A stretch of DNA of 64,000 nucleotides from Acrocarpospora phusangensis (GTDB lineage Bacteria; Actinomycetota; Actinomycetes; Streptosporangiales; Streptosporangiaceae). Position 1 is the first letter of the stretch, and the number at the start of each line of letters is the position of its first letter. The position numbers and the translations under genes were made by a program. The notes below the pieces were generated by a model. That model was not told the origin of the DNA, searched no databases, and saw only the letters and a list, made by a program, of their open reading frames with translations. Below are positions 1-7,020 of the stretch, piece by piece. The DNA is taken from assembly GCF_016862995.1 (NCBI RefSeq), contig NZ_BOOA01000018.1, positions 60,371 through 124,370 on the forward strand, read 5' to 3'.

Positions 1-588
1 AGCCACACGCTCCGCGTGGTCAAGAAGTCGGGCTTCTTCATGCTGCTCGACCGCATCGACGTGTTCCAGCCGAGCCTGATCGACCCGTTCACGGCGTCGT
101 TCGACCGGAAGGCGCCGGCGGACGTGCAGGTCAAGCTCCTGCGCGACGGCAGCGAGTTCACCGGCGTCTCGCGCGGCGGCACCGCGCTCGAACGGGACCG
201 GGACTACATCCTGTCCGGCTCGACCGTGACCCTGCGCTCGGCCTATCTCGCCGGCCTTCCGCTCGGCGCGGCGCAACTGGACTTCGCGTTCCGCGGTGAC
301 TACCTGGACGACGTCCACGCCACGACCCGCAACGGCGACTCCGTCTCGTACGCGTTCACCGGAACCGGCGTCGACTGGATCACCGCCACCGCACCCGACC
401 AGGGGCTGGTCGACGTGTACATCGACGGCAAGCTCATCCGCCGGGTCGACACCCACAGTGCCGTACGGGCGACGCGACAGACCGTGTTCAGCGTCTCAGG
501 ACTGAGGAACCAGCAGCACACCTTCAAGGCGGTCAAGGCTTCGGGCGACGTGATGCGCACCGACGTCATCCGCTACACCACTCGCTGA
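1..588 (+). CDS. C-terminal part of a secreted carbohydrate-active protein (X2 domain plus a carbohydrate-binding-like domain), 5' end missing
   Basis: The reading frame is open from the first base, so the real start lies outside the window; about 195 codons are visible. After some 15 residues comes a stretch typical of CBM X2 (ATFDRK..ADVQVKLLRDG..FTGV..GGTAL..DYILSGSTVTLRSAYLAGLP), an Ig-like module common in secreted glycoside hydrolases. Roughly the last 95 residues (YAFTGTGVDW...VDVYIDGKL...HTFKAVKASGD) look like the carbohydrate-binding-like domain often found at the end of extracellular glycosidases of the alpha-galactosidase, sialidase or fucosidase type. The catalytic domain, and so the substrate, cannot be told from here. 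A strong hairpin follows the stop, so this is the last gene of its transcript. Confidence 0.75.
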   Translation, partial: SHTLRVVKKSGFFMLLDRIDVFQPSLIDPFTASFDRKAPADVQVKLLRDGSEFTGVSRGGTALERDRDYILSGSTVTLRSAYLAGLPLGAAQLDFAFRGDYLDDVHATTRNGDSVSYAFTGTGVDWITATAPDQGLVDVYIDGKLIRRVDTHSAVRATRQTVFSVSGLRNQQHTFKAVKASGDVMRTDVIRYTTR

Positions 589-594
589 TCACCG

Positions 595-629
595 GGGTGG
601 GCCGGGGCGCTGGTCGCCCCGGCCCACCC
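595..629 (+). terminator. Strong hairpin terminator after the X2-domain gene
   Basis: Perfect 15-bp inverted repeat: arm GGGTGGGCCGGGGCG at 595-609, loop of 5 nt, matching arm at 615-629, starting 7 nt after the stop codon. There is no T run, as is usual for actinobacterial hairpin terminators. It may also serve the minus-strand gene ending at 753. Confidence 0.75.
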
Positions 630-752
630 GGAACGAGACCGCTGGTCCAGGGATGGGTTCCGCCTCACTTCGCCGATCGAAGCCTCAGCTGACGGCGGTG
701 TTGGCGATGAACGTCTTTGAGCGTGGTCCAGATGCGTTCTACCGGAAGGCGG

Positions 753-1715
753 TCAGAACACCATCGCGAGCAGGTCGGCGAACAGCTCCTGTTCGTCGAT
801 CTCGAGCCCGCGGTTCGTGAACCACGTGGCCATGTTGTGGCAGTCGCGCATCAGGAAGTCCATGCCCTTCGGGTTGCCCACGACGTCGACGACCTGGGGC
901 AGGTCGATCATCACGATCCGCTCGGCCTGCGCGAGGACGTTGAACGGCGAAAGGTCCCCGTGCGCGAGCCCCGCGCGGGCCAGTTCACGCATGCCGTCGC
1001 GAAGCTGCTCGAAGTACACGCCGAGCAGCTCCTTCGACGGCCGGACCTGGGCGAGCCGGGGCGCGGCACCGCCCTCGCCGTCGTCGATGAACTCCATCAG
1101 CAGCTCGGTGCCGTCCACCTGCACGGGATACGGCACCGGGACGCCGGCCTTCCACAACCGGTTGAGGGCGTCCCATTCGGCGTACGCCCACTGACCGGCC
1201 GCGACGCTGCGGCCGTGCGCGGTCTTCTTCGCCATCGCCCGGCTGTCGCGGCTGTTGCGGGTACGGCGGCCTTCGACGTACGACGTACTGCGGTGGAAGG
1301 ACCGGTGTTCCTCGGTGCGGTACCGTTTCGCGGCCAGCAGCGAGGACTTCGCCGGGTTGTCGCCGATGGCTTCGACGGCCCGTTCGAGCAGGAAGACGTC
1401 GGCTTCCTTCCCGGTCTTGAGGATGCCGAGCTCGGTGTCGATCGCAGCCTGGTCCGTCACGACCCACGAGGGGCGTGGTTCCGGGCCGCGAGAACCGCGC
1501 TCGACCTCCAGCCAGGTGGACCACCGCTGATCCGGGCCCAGCTCCTCGTCGACCGAATGAAAATCGAAGACGAAGGCGTCGGCCGGATCTGATGAAGACT
1601 CGTCACCGGTGAAATCGGACCCGCGGGAATCGGGGTCGGAATAGGAATCAGAGAGTTCGTACTCGGAAGACAAGGGATGTGCTCCTGAACAAAGAGGTGG
1701 GACTGATGCGGACAT
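753..1715 (-). CDS. RIO1-family atypical serine protein kinase
   Basis: Soluble 320-residue protein. The first ~55 residues are acidic and Ser/Asp-rich with no known fold. The kinase core starts at a family-specific nucleotide loop (LKTGKEADVFLL, residues 99-110), has the ATP-contacting Lys at about 130 (AAKRY), the catalytic loop HGDLSPFN at 252-259 (Asp254, Asn259) and the metal-binding IDLPQ at 270-274, which replaces the DFG of ordinary kinases and is diagnostic of RIO proteins. In eukaryotes and archaea RIO kinases act in small-subunit ribosome maturation; the bacterial role is poorly known. No ribosome-binding site precedes the ATG at 1715; the good AAGGAGG upstream belongs to an overlapping small ORF starting at 1737, so translation may be coupled. 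The start is uncertain because the N-terminus of this family is variable. Confidence 0.85.
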   Translation of the reverse strand: MSASVPPLCSGAHPLSSEYELSDSYSDPDSRGSDFTGDESSSDPADAFVFDFHSVDEELGPDQRWSTWLEVERGSRGPEPRPSWVVTDQAAIDTELGILKTGKEADVFLLERAVEAIGDNPAKSSLLAAKRYRTEEHRSFHRSTSYVEGRRTRNSRDSRAMAKKTAHGRSVAAGQWAYAEWDALNRLWKAGVPVPYPVQVDGTELLMEFIDDGEGGAAPRLAQVRPSKELLGVYFEQLRDGMRELARAGLAHGDLSPFNVLAQAERIVMIDLPQVVDVVGNPKGMDFLMRDCHNMATWFTNRGLEIDEQELFADLLAMVF

Positions 1716-1737
1716 GCCGCAGCACAGTGATGGCCAT
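1648..1737 (-). CDS. Possible 29-residue leader ORF overlapping the start of the RIO kinase gene
   Basis: An ATG at 1737 stands 8 nt after a perfect AAGGAGG ribosome site and opens a 29-codon frame (MAITVLRHVRISPTSLFRSTSL...) ending in TGA, in a different frame from the kinase whose ATG (1715) lies inside it. The kinase ATG has no ribosome site of its own. The small ORF could be a leader peptide or coupling device, or its ribosome site could be a chance G-rich stretch. The peptide matches nothing I recognise. Confidence 0.35.
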   Translation of the reverse strand: MAITVLRHVRISPTSLFRSTSLVFRVRTL

Positions 1738-1845
1738 CCGTCAGCCCTCCTTAGTCCAGGCAGCGCTCACCGCCGCTCGATCAACCCAGCATGCCCGCCC
1801 GTCCCAGACCCCGCAACGCATTTACCGAGCGGGAGCCTGGTCTGC

Positions 1846-2979
1846 TCATGTCCTGCGCCAGGCGCTGAGCAGTTCCCCGGGACCGTACGCCGCCTGGAGC
1901 CCGGAACAGCTGGTCCCGTTGCGGGAGACCGCCACGAGCGGTACCGGTTCGTCGGTGATGGCCGCCCGGTGCTTCTGCAGCACGGCCAGGTCGTGGCTGT
2001 CGAACGCGGAGTTCTCCAGCCATTTGATCGAGCCGAGAAAGAGCAACTGCTTTGCCACCGGTTGCCGGTCCGCGCCCACCAAGTCGATCTCGACGTCATT
2101 GCTCCGGGTCCAGTACGCGCCGATCGCCGGGGCGGCGGGCAGGTGCGCGTCTGGCAGTAGGCGGGCGAGGGATTCCCTGACGAGGGGCTCGATCGCGCGG
2201 CCCCGCCAGCTCGTCCACTGCTCCTTGATCCGGCTCAGAGTGAGATCTCCCCGCATCCGCTCGATCTCCGCCAGGTGCGGATCCAGGAACGTGAGCCAGA
2301 AGCGCAGGTAGGAATCGGCCACCCGGTAACGGCGTTCCTTCGACGGCCGCAGTGAGAGCGGCAGTTCGGCCGCTACCACCCGTTTCTCGATCAGGACATC
2401 CGTGGCTCGAATGAGCGTGGTGTGGGCGATGCCGCCGGCGGCGCGTGCGATGTTGGTGAAGGTGCGTTCTCCGGCTCCGATGGCCCGCAGGACCTCCCTG
2501 CTCGTCGCCTGCGGTGGGAACTCCGCGGCCAGCGAGCGCTCGGCGGAGACCAGCAACGCCGAGATGGGGTTGTCCAGCGAGTCGCGAAGGAATTCCCAGA
2601 CGTCGGCTCCGGTCCGCCACTCGGCGCAGATCAGCGGGAGACCGCCTGTGATCAGGGCGGCGTCGAAGGCGGCCGCCGGCGGAAGGTCGAGCATCTCGCC
2701 GATGTCAGCCGGGTTCAACGGGCCGATGACCATTTCCCGGCCCCGCTGATGGAAAGGGCGGTCGTAGCTGTTCAGCGCTTCCATCAGCGAGAGGTCGGAT
2801 CCGACCAGAAGAAGGAGTACCGGCTTGCGGCTGAGCAGGCGGTCCCAGGCCCGCTGGAGTACACCCTCAAAGGCGTCGACGCGGTTCATGAGATACGGAA
2901 CCTCATCGATGACGACCACACTCGGACGGTCATCGGGAAGGATCTCCGCAAGCAGCCCGACCCGCCGCCTCCCTCGCAT
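1846..2979 (-). pseudogene. AAA/archaeal-type ATPase lacking its Walker A motif (internal deletion), probably inactive
   Basis: The visible protein (377 residues from ATG 2979) has Walker B (VVVIDEVPYL, residues ~21-30), the sensor region (LLLLVGSDLSLM, ~56-67), a winged-helix segment and a C-terminal nuclease-like DUF234 region (NDVEIDLVGADR) typical of actinobacterial ATP-binding proteins of about 450-480 residues. The frame continues upstream of the ATG as ..RPGQCVLMRGRRRVG, the expected lead-in to a P-loop (GRRRVGK[ST]), but it then jumps straight to LLAEILPDDRPSVVVIDE. The Lys-Ser/Thr of Walker A and the ~60-75 residues normally between Walker A and B are missing. I read this as an in-frame deletion leaving a non-functional ATPase. 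The next gene upstream on the same strand ends only ~140 bp away, so there is no room for a full N-terminus. Confidence 0.6.
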
Positions 2980-3118
2980 GAGAACGCATTGGCCTGGTCT
3001 GGCCTGGGTTTCACGCGTCTGTACGAGCCTCGCCTGAGGCGGTGGAGAAATCTCCGGGGACGGGACTTCGAACCGGCATCTTCGATCTGCCGTGCTCCGT
3101 CCCGAGGGCGGCCGGGGT

Positions 3119-4024
3119 TCAGCGGGAGAGAAGGGCGTCGGCGATGGCGAGGCGGATGGGGTCCATGGCTGAGTGGCCGTCTTCGAGGTCCCAGAGGGCG
3201 TCCTGCAGGATTCGGCCGAGGGTCCAGCCGATCGCGCGGGTTCGATCCAGGTCCAGCATTTCGGTCATGAAATCAAAGCGTTTCAGCACACATTTGCGGA
3301 TGTTTCCGGTGGCTGTTACGTCGTGCCAGCGATTGTGGAGCGCGGGGAGCAGTTCGAAGCCCGGGTCTCCGGCGAGCGGTTTGGGGTCGATCGCCAGCCA
3401 CGGCTCGCGGTGCCCGGCGAGGACGTTTCCGTAGTGGAGGTCCCAGTGCAGGAGGCGGTCGCCCGGCTCCCCGGCCAGGTCCCGTACGGCTCCCGCGCAG
3501 GTGTCCAGCCATCGGCGGTCGTCGGATGCGGTCATGGCGGCGGGTACGTCGGCGAGCATGCCGGTGGCGACGTCCGCCAGGCTTCGCATCCCCGGTGGCG
3601 CGGGTACGGCGATCAACCTGGCCATCAATCCCGTCAGGATCTCCAGCGCCTCCCACGGGTCCGGCACGTTCTCCAGGGACCGTTCGCCGTCGAGGCGCTC
3701 AAGGAGCAGTGCTTCGCCTGCCGGATCCGCGTCGAGGAGCAGTACCGCGCCGTCGCCCGCCCAGGCCCGTAGGCCCGGCCCTTCGCTCCGGGTCTCCTCG
3801 GTGACGGGCTGGAGTTTGAGTGCGGCCGGGGTTCCGTCGGGTCGTACCACGGGGAGGACGAGGGAGATGATCCCGTGCATCGGGGCGCCGTCCAGGCGCA
3901 GGTCCCAGCGGTCGAGGGAACGTCTGGCCAGGGCGGGCAACGCGGCGGTCCACGCGGGTCCCGCGTCCTGCTCGTGCCGGGCGTGCAGGGCTGCCAGTGC
4001 GGGCGGTATCACGATTTCGGGCAC
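3119..4024 (-). CDS. APH(6)-type aminoglycoside/hydroxyurea phosphotransferase
   Basis: Cytoplasmic 301-residue kinase-like enzyme of the APH_6_hur family, which phosphorylates streptomycin-type aminoglycosides or hydroxyurea. The ATP lysine is at about 70 (AALKLQPV), the catalytic loop HWDLHYGNVL at 193-202 (Asp195, Asn200) and the metal-binding IDPKPLAGDPGFEL at 212-225; the IDPKP signature separates APH(6) from APH(3') kinases. Full length for the family. The true substrate cannot be read from sequence; many actinomycete members are uncharacterised and need not confer resistance. It sits 22 bp downstream of a divergently unrelated F420-family gene on the same strand. Confidence 0.85.
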   Translation of the reverse strand: MPEIVIPPALAALHARHEQDAGPAWTAALPALARRSLDRWDLRLDGAPMHGIISLVLPVVRPDGTPAALKLQPVTEETRSEGPGLRAWAGDGAVLLLDADPAGEALLLERLDGERSLENVPDPWEALEILTGLMARLIAVPAPPGMRSLADVATGMLADVPAAMTASDDRRWLDTCAGAVRDLAGEPGDRLLHWDLHYGNVLAGHREPWLAIDPKPLAGDPGFELLPALHNRWHDVTATGNIRKCVLKRFDFMTEMLDLDRTRAIGWTLGRILQDALWDLEDGHSAMDPIRLAIADALLSR

Positions 4025-4046
4025 GGTTCGACGGTAGCCGGAATTG

Positions 4047-4457
4047 TCAGAGAACCCGGGACAGGGCGACGACCGGGATCGTTCGGCCTGCCTTCTGTTC
4101 GTGGTCGAGGAAGAAGGAGTACCGGGTGGTGATCGATGACCAGAGGCGGGTGCGGTGGGCGCCTTCGGTGGGGTGGGCGGTGGCGATGTAGACCTCGGGG
4201 CCGACTTCTACGGTGACTTTGGGCTCGGCGAGGAGGTTGCGGTACCAGTCGGGGGGTTCGGGGGAGCCGGCGTTCGAGGCGAGGACTATCAGGTCGTCGC
4301 CGTCTTGGACGTACATCATCGGGGTAGTGTGGGGGCGGCCGGTGATGCGGCCTCGGGTGGTGAGCAGGAGGAGGGGGCGGCCGGTGAATGCGCCGCCGCC
4401 CTTGGCGGCTCGGAAGTCCTCGATGGTCTTGGCGTTGATCTCGCGGATGTCGTCCAT
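4047..4457 (-). CDS. Deazaflavin (F420)-dependent nitroreductase-family protein
   Basis: 136-residue split-barrel protein of the Ddn/DUF385 family (F420H(2)-dependent quinone and nitro reductases of actinobacteria). Visible family marks are the N-terminal helix, LLLLTTRGRITGRPHTTPMMYVQDGDDLIVLASNAG (about 29-64), WYRNLLAEPKVTVEVG and a C-terminal Tyr/Phe pair that usually lines the substrate pocket. Short for the family and without a signal peptide. Its promoter region carries an inverted repeat (CTGAC-N7-GTCAG), suggesting control by a TetR- or MarR-type repressor. Physiological substrate unknown. Confidence 0.85.
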   Translation of the reverse strand: MDDIREINAKTIEDFRAAKGGGAFTGRPLLLLTTRGRITGRPHTTPMMYVQDGDDLIVLASNAGSPEPPDWYRNLLAEPKVTVEVGPEVYIATAHPTEGAHRTRLWSSITTRYSFFLDHEQKAGRTIPVVALSRVL

Positions 4458-4480
4458 GGGCGAAATACTGACCTGAAATG

Positions 4481-4497
4481 CTGACAGTATGCGTCAG
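4481..4497. promoter_or_regulatory. Inverted-repeat operator candidate before the F420-family gene
   Basis: CTGAC at 4481-4485 and GTCAG at 4493-4497 flank a 7-nt centre 24-40 bp upstream of the ATG at 4457. A further ACTGAC half-site lies at 4467-4472, so there are three TGAC-type half-sites in about 30 bp. On the minus strand CATACT falls between the main arms and could be the -10 box, a typical position for repressor binding. The cognate regulator is not identifiable. Confidence 0.4.
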
Positions 4498-4618
4498 TAA
4501 GAGCGGCTGCTCGGAATGGATTGTGCGTTGGGTTCTCGCCATTATCCGGCGCCGTTTGCGTAGGTGACGCTTCTCGCCGTACCGGCGCCAAGAAGGGGCC
4601 GGTTCATTCTGTTGGACG

Positions 4619-4954
4619 TTATAAGACGATACGTAGATGTTCGTCTTCGGTCGGGTCGGGCTGATGCGTGGCTGGTCGCGTTCGGTCACGGTCTGTCTGG
4701 TGGGTGGCCGGTCGCGTTCGATCGGGGTCCGGCTGGTGGACGGGCGGATGCGGTTGAGCAGGGGCGGTTGAGGGGCAGTGGTGGGAGTCGTGGGGGCCGT
4801 TGCCGCCGCGGCCGATGAAGATGGCCAGGATGGTGGTGGCGGCGCCGACCACTTCGGTGACGCCGTCGCCGTTGCCGGTGATGACCAGGATCGTGACGAG
4901 CACCACGACGAGGCCGGCGAATATGAGCGGGCCTGGACCCAGCGAGAGTCTCAC
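4619..4954 (-). CDS. Small single-pass membrane protein with repetitive Pro/His/Arg tail
   Basis: 111 residues from a GTG start with a good GAGGAG ribosome site 5-6 nt upstream. Residues ~8-28 (PLIFAGLVVVLVTILVITGNG) and ~34-50 (GAATTILAIFIGRGG) are hydrophobic; the remainder is hydrophilic and contains a tandem repeat (DRTRPATHQ twice, plus variants), mirrored by a ~36-bp repeat in the DNA. No family recognised. The hairpin array at 4975-5178 lies immediately upstream, so its transcript would begin in or just after those repeats. Confidence 0.55.
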   Translation of the reverse strand: MRLSLGPGPLIFAGLVVVLVTILVITGNGDGVTEVVGAATTILAIFIGRGGNGPHDSHHCPSTAPAQPHPPVHQPDPDRTRPATHQTDRDRTRPATHQPDPTEDEHLRIVL

Positions 4955-4974
4955 CAGAACTCCTCAATCCTCAA

Positions 4975-5178
4975 CCGCGAGAACGCCGGTGATGCCCGTT
5001 TCGCGGGTAAAGCCCCGTCAATCCATATCCGCGAGAACGCGAACGCTGCCGTTTTCGCGGGGTACGACCCAGTTCGATTCGCGACCGCGAGAACCTCGGC
5101 GATGCCGGGTTTCGCAGGGTATTGCTCAGCCGGTCGGGCTGCGTCCGGGGAATGTCGGTGATGCCGGGTGTGGCCGGG
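4975..5178. repeat. Four imperfect tandem copies of a hairpin-forming repeat (~54-59 bp period)
   Basis: Units begin at 4975, 5029, 5085 and 5144. Each opens with CCGCGAGAAC or a decayed version and closes 20-25 bp later with GTTTTCGCGG-like sequence, so each unit folds back on itself. The best unit (5029-5062) pairs CCGCGAGAACG with CGTTTTCGCGG in 10 of 11 positions, the odd one being a G-T wobble. Copies three and four are progressively degenerate. The array fills the gap between two minus-strand genes and could be a terminator cluster, a leader structure or a small dispersed element. It is not a CRISPR: there are only four degenerate copies and the spacers are similar to one another. Confidence 0.6.
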
Positions 5179-5179
5179 A

Positions 5180-5914
5180 TCAGCGGATGGTTCGGGAGAC
5201 TTTTCGGCGGAGGGTGACCGCCATGCGGGGGGCGCCGTTCAGGAGGAGGGAGAGACTCCAGTTGGCGCGTTCCCAGCGGGTGGCCTTCTCGGTGAGCTGG
5301 GAGATCCACTCCTCGCGCCAGCGGTCACGCTGCGCGGCGGGGAGGAGGCTGGCGGCCATGCCGAGGACGTGTCGCGACGCGGCGGCCCGGCGTAGCCACG
5401 GTTTCCTGGCGGCCTTCGCCTGTTCGGGGTTCTGGGCCAGGGTTTCGGTCAGGGCCGACAGCGTGCGCTGGGCTTCCTCCAGCGCGCCGGCCGCCGCCGC
5501 GCCGGCCTGTCTCGCGACCTTGCCCGCCCGGAGCGGACCCACCCAGCCGGACACGCTCAGCGCCCGGTTGGCCGCGGCGGCGGCGCGGGACTCCGCGCGT
5601 GCGGCCTTGCCCGCGATCGCGACCAGGCGTTTGCGCGAGGCCTCCGACGCGGGTAACGCGCGCATGGCCAGGATCTTGGTCTCCCGTGCCACGGCCGCCG
5701 CCTCCTGGGCCGCGCCCGCCGCGTAGGCGACGCGGCTGCGCGGATCGGAGGCCTGAGCCGCCCGGCGCGCCGCGTCCGCGGCGGCGGCCGCCGCCCGCCG
5801 GGCCGCGGAGGCGGGTCCGTGTGTCCCCGCGTCGGCGCTGATCAGCTCCGCTGCGGTACGGGAGAAGGTCTCCTCGGCTCGCAGCAGGCGAGTCGTGTGA
5901 AGACGGCGGGTCAT
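5180..5914 (-). CDS. Alanine-rich protein partnered with a PadR regulator
   Basis: 244 residues from ATG 5914, overlapping the stop of the upstream PadR gene (ATGA). The middle (about 25-165) is a very Ala/Arg-rich, probably helical region; the last ~60 residues (LGMAASLLPAAQRDRWREEWISQLTEKATRWERANWSLSLLLNGAPRMAVTLRR) resemble the short C-terminal module seen in actinobacterial proteins encoded next to PadR regulators, where a Trp-rich amphipathic helix probably rests on the membrane. No transmembrane segment or catalytic motif. The translational coupling suggests it acts with, or is controlled by, the PadR protein. Function unknown. Confidence 0.7.
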   Translation of the reverse strand: MTRRLHTTRLLRAEETFSRTAAELISADAGTHGPASAARRAAAAAADAARRAAQASDPRSRVAYAAGAAQEAAAVARETKILAMRALPASEASRKRLVAIAGKAARAESRAAAAANRALSVSGWVGPLRAGKVARQAGAAAAGALEEAQRTLSALTETLAQNPEQAKAARKPWLRRAAASRHVLGMAASLLPAAQRDRWREEWISQLTEKATRWERANWSLSLLLNGAPRMAVTLRRKVSRTIR

Positions 5915-6264
5915 CCGGAGGCTCCAGGGGTGGCCGGGCGGGGGGTGGAACCGAGCGGCAGGCGTGCCGACGACGGGCGTTGCTGGTAGGCCTTCGCCAG
6001 CGCGACGCGGGCCCGTTCGGCGCCGTCCTCGGTGAGGCGGTAGTAGCGGCGCCGTGGCCGGCCCTCGCCGGCGAGTTCGTGCGGGTCCTCCCACCGGCTC
6101 TCCAGCCAGCCGGAGGACTCCAGGCGCGAGATGATCGGGTAGATCGTGCCCGAGGGGAGGCCGGTCGCGTCGCACATCTGCAGGCCGTACCACTCCCGGG
6201 TGGGTTCGCTCAGCGCGGCGCGCAGGACCGCCTGTATCTGCAAGGTCATCCGCGGATCGCTCAT
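5911..6264 (-). CDS. PadR-family transcriptional regulator
   Basis: 117-residue winged-helix protein. PadR signature LQIQAVLRAALSEPTREWYGLQMCDATGLPSGTIYPIISRLESSGWLESRWED (about 8-60), followed by the wing GRPRRRYYRLTEDGAERA. It lacks the C-terminal dimerisation helix of the larger PadR group, so it belongs to the short PadR-s2 type, which usually autoregulates and represses the next gene. That gene overlaps by 4 nt here. Confidence 0.9.
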   Translation of the reverse strand: MSDPRMTLQIQAVLRAALSEPTREWYGLQMCDATGLPSGTIYPIISRLESSGWLESRWEDPHELAGEGRPRRRYYRLTEDGAERARVALAKAYQQRPSSARLPLGSTPRPATPGASG

Positions 6265-6349
6265 AGGCAGAACTCTACATACGAACGCTGGGTAAGCAAG
6301 TGGTCCGCCGAAATCCGGGGCTTATTGCGTGATATTTCCGGTATGGGGG

Positions 6350-6790
6350 TTATGGGATTTGGGGGGTGTGGTGGTGCAGGGAGAAATAGGGGAAGGGTTC
6401 GCAGGACGTCACGCCGTCGATGGATTTGACGCGGTCCTCGACCAGGTCCAGGAGGGCGCGGGCCGAAACGCAGGCGACCTCGGCGAAGAGCTGGAAGGAG
6501 CCGGCGGTGACCGCCACCCGGGTGACCTCGCCGAGTTCCGCCAGCGCGTCCGCGACCGCCCGGAGATCGCCGCCGGCCCGGATGCCGAGCAGGGCCATGA
6601 CGGGCCGGCCGAGCGCGAGCGGATCGACGATTCCGGCGACCTGGAGCACGCCCGTCTCGGTGAGCCGCCGCACCCGCTGCCGTACGGCGGGCGCGGACAG
6701 CCCCACCGCCGCTCCCAGGCCCGCGTACGACATCCGCCCGTCCCGCTGGAGCTCCCGCAGGATCGCCCGATCGGTGCTGTCCAAGCCCAT
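6350..6790 (-). CDS. Lrp/AsnC-family transcriptional regulator
   Basis: 146 residues. N-terminal helix-turn-helix (LDSTDRAILRELQRDGRMSYAGLGAAVGLSAPAVRQRVRRLTETGVLQVAGIVDPLALG, about 3-61), then the alpha-beta RAM ligand-binding domain. Such proteins sense amino acids and control their uptake or catabolism. It diverges from the GH74 gene at 7021 but has no evident functional tie to it. Confidence 0.9.
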   Translation of the reverse strand: MGLDSTDRAILRELQRDGRMSYAGLGAAVGLSAPAVRQRVRRLTETGVLQVAGIVDPLALGRPVMALLGIRAGGDLRAVADALAELGEVTRVAVTAGSFQLFAEVACVSARALLDLVEDRVKSIDGVTSCEPFPYFSLHHHTPQIP

Positions 6791-7020
6791 GAATCGAAAG
6801 TAAAAGTCCCCCAGAACTTCCGATCAAGCGTTCAGCACGATCGATTCGGCGGCAACCTATCCACCCCCCAGGGAACAGAAGTTCGTTTACCGTTCAAACT
6901 ATTGACGAGGGCTCGGCGGCTGTGTGAACCTCTCGGCAGTTCCATGCACGCGCTGGGCGGACGGTCAGGGTCCCCACCTGATCGTGCATGGCGGTTAACC
7001 ATTCACGAGGGAGACCGTCC

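Noticed and set aside
3041..3110. tRNA-like sequence on the minus strand (GGTTCGAAGTCC and a CGGCA/TGCCG stem)
   Set aside because: The T-loop-like piece has only two or three pairs in its stem, the other hairpin has a 9-nt loop, and no acceptor stem can be drawn. It is more likely chance in the remains of the truncated ATPase gene.
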